Of a DNA stretch of 7,376 nt, positions 6,345-7,376 are shown in pieces. Under the pieces are notes generated by a model. It ran no database searches. It was not told the DNA's origin and saw only the letters and a list, made by a program, of their open reading frames with translations. Origin of the DNA: Bordetella parapertussis (GTDB taxonomy: Bacteria; Pseudomonadota; Gammaproteobacteria; Burkholderiales; SG8-39); the NCBI GenBank assembly GCA_945869935.1, contig CAMBSA010000080.1:1-7376 (forward strand), read 5' to 3'. How positions within the stretch are numbered: position 1 is the first letter of the stretch; every line of letters starts with the position of its first letter. The position numbers and the translations under genes were made by a program.

Positions 6345-7376
<1,032 letters not shown>

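Overview
The window looks like ordinary chromosome from a high-GC betaproteobacterium, probably Burkholderiales. The main support is a stand-alone Bug/TctC solute-binding protein, a family hugely expanded in Burkholderiales. An IorAB-type periplasmic molybdenum hydroxylase and the long form of LeuA fit the same background. The organism assignment is inference. I see no IS element, phage gene, tRNA, rRNA or CRISPR array.

Layout. (1) Bases 2-2616, plus strand: the 3' part of a small [2Fe-2S] subunit, then the complete Mo-pterin large subunit with a Tat signal, joined by an ATGA overlap. (2) Bases 2677-4700, minus strand: a Bug-family periplasmic binding protein and, upstream of it, an EamA/DMT-type ten-helix exporter. 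These converge on the hydroxylase genes, and a hairpin lies at the junction. (3) Bases 4701-4878: a divergent promoter region. (4) Bases 4879-5976, plus strand: a membrane-bound YdjM/DUF457-type metal-dependent hydrolase. (5) Bases 5977-6446: a 470-base leader region in front of leuA. (6) Bases 6447-7376, plus strand: the first 310 codons of leuA (2-isopropylmalate synthase), cut by the window end.

The most interesting part is the leuA leader. A good sigma70-like promoter (TTGACG, 18 bp, TAGAGT) sits directly in front of an unlisted 28-codon ORF (6078-6164). That ORF contains four consecutive CTG leucine codons and six leucines in all. It is followed by a strong bulged hairpin, and a second perfect 13-bp GC-rich hairpin lies shortly before the leuA ribosome binding site. 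This is the architecture expected of ribosome-mediated leucine attenuation. The promoter spacing suggests that the leader mRNA begins at or within a few bases of the leader ATG, so it may be leaderless. The hydrolase gene shows a similar near-leaderless arrangement, with an extended -10 motif 11 bases before its ATG and no Shine-Dalgarno sequence.

The gene blocks do not obviously form one pathway. The hydroxylase pair oxidises an unknown aldehyde or N-heterocycle in the periplasm, the Bug protein captures an unknown (probably carboxylate) ligand, and leuA is leucine biosynthesis. Very long antisense frames cover several genes. They have the biased composition of GC-rich shadow frames and were not annotated.
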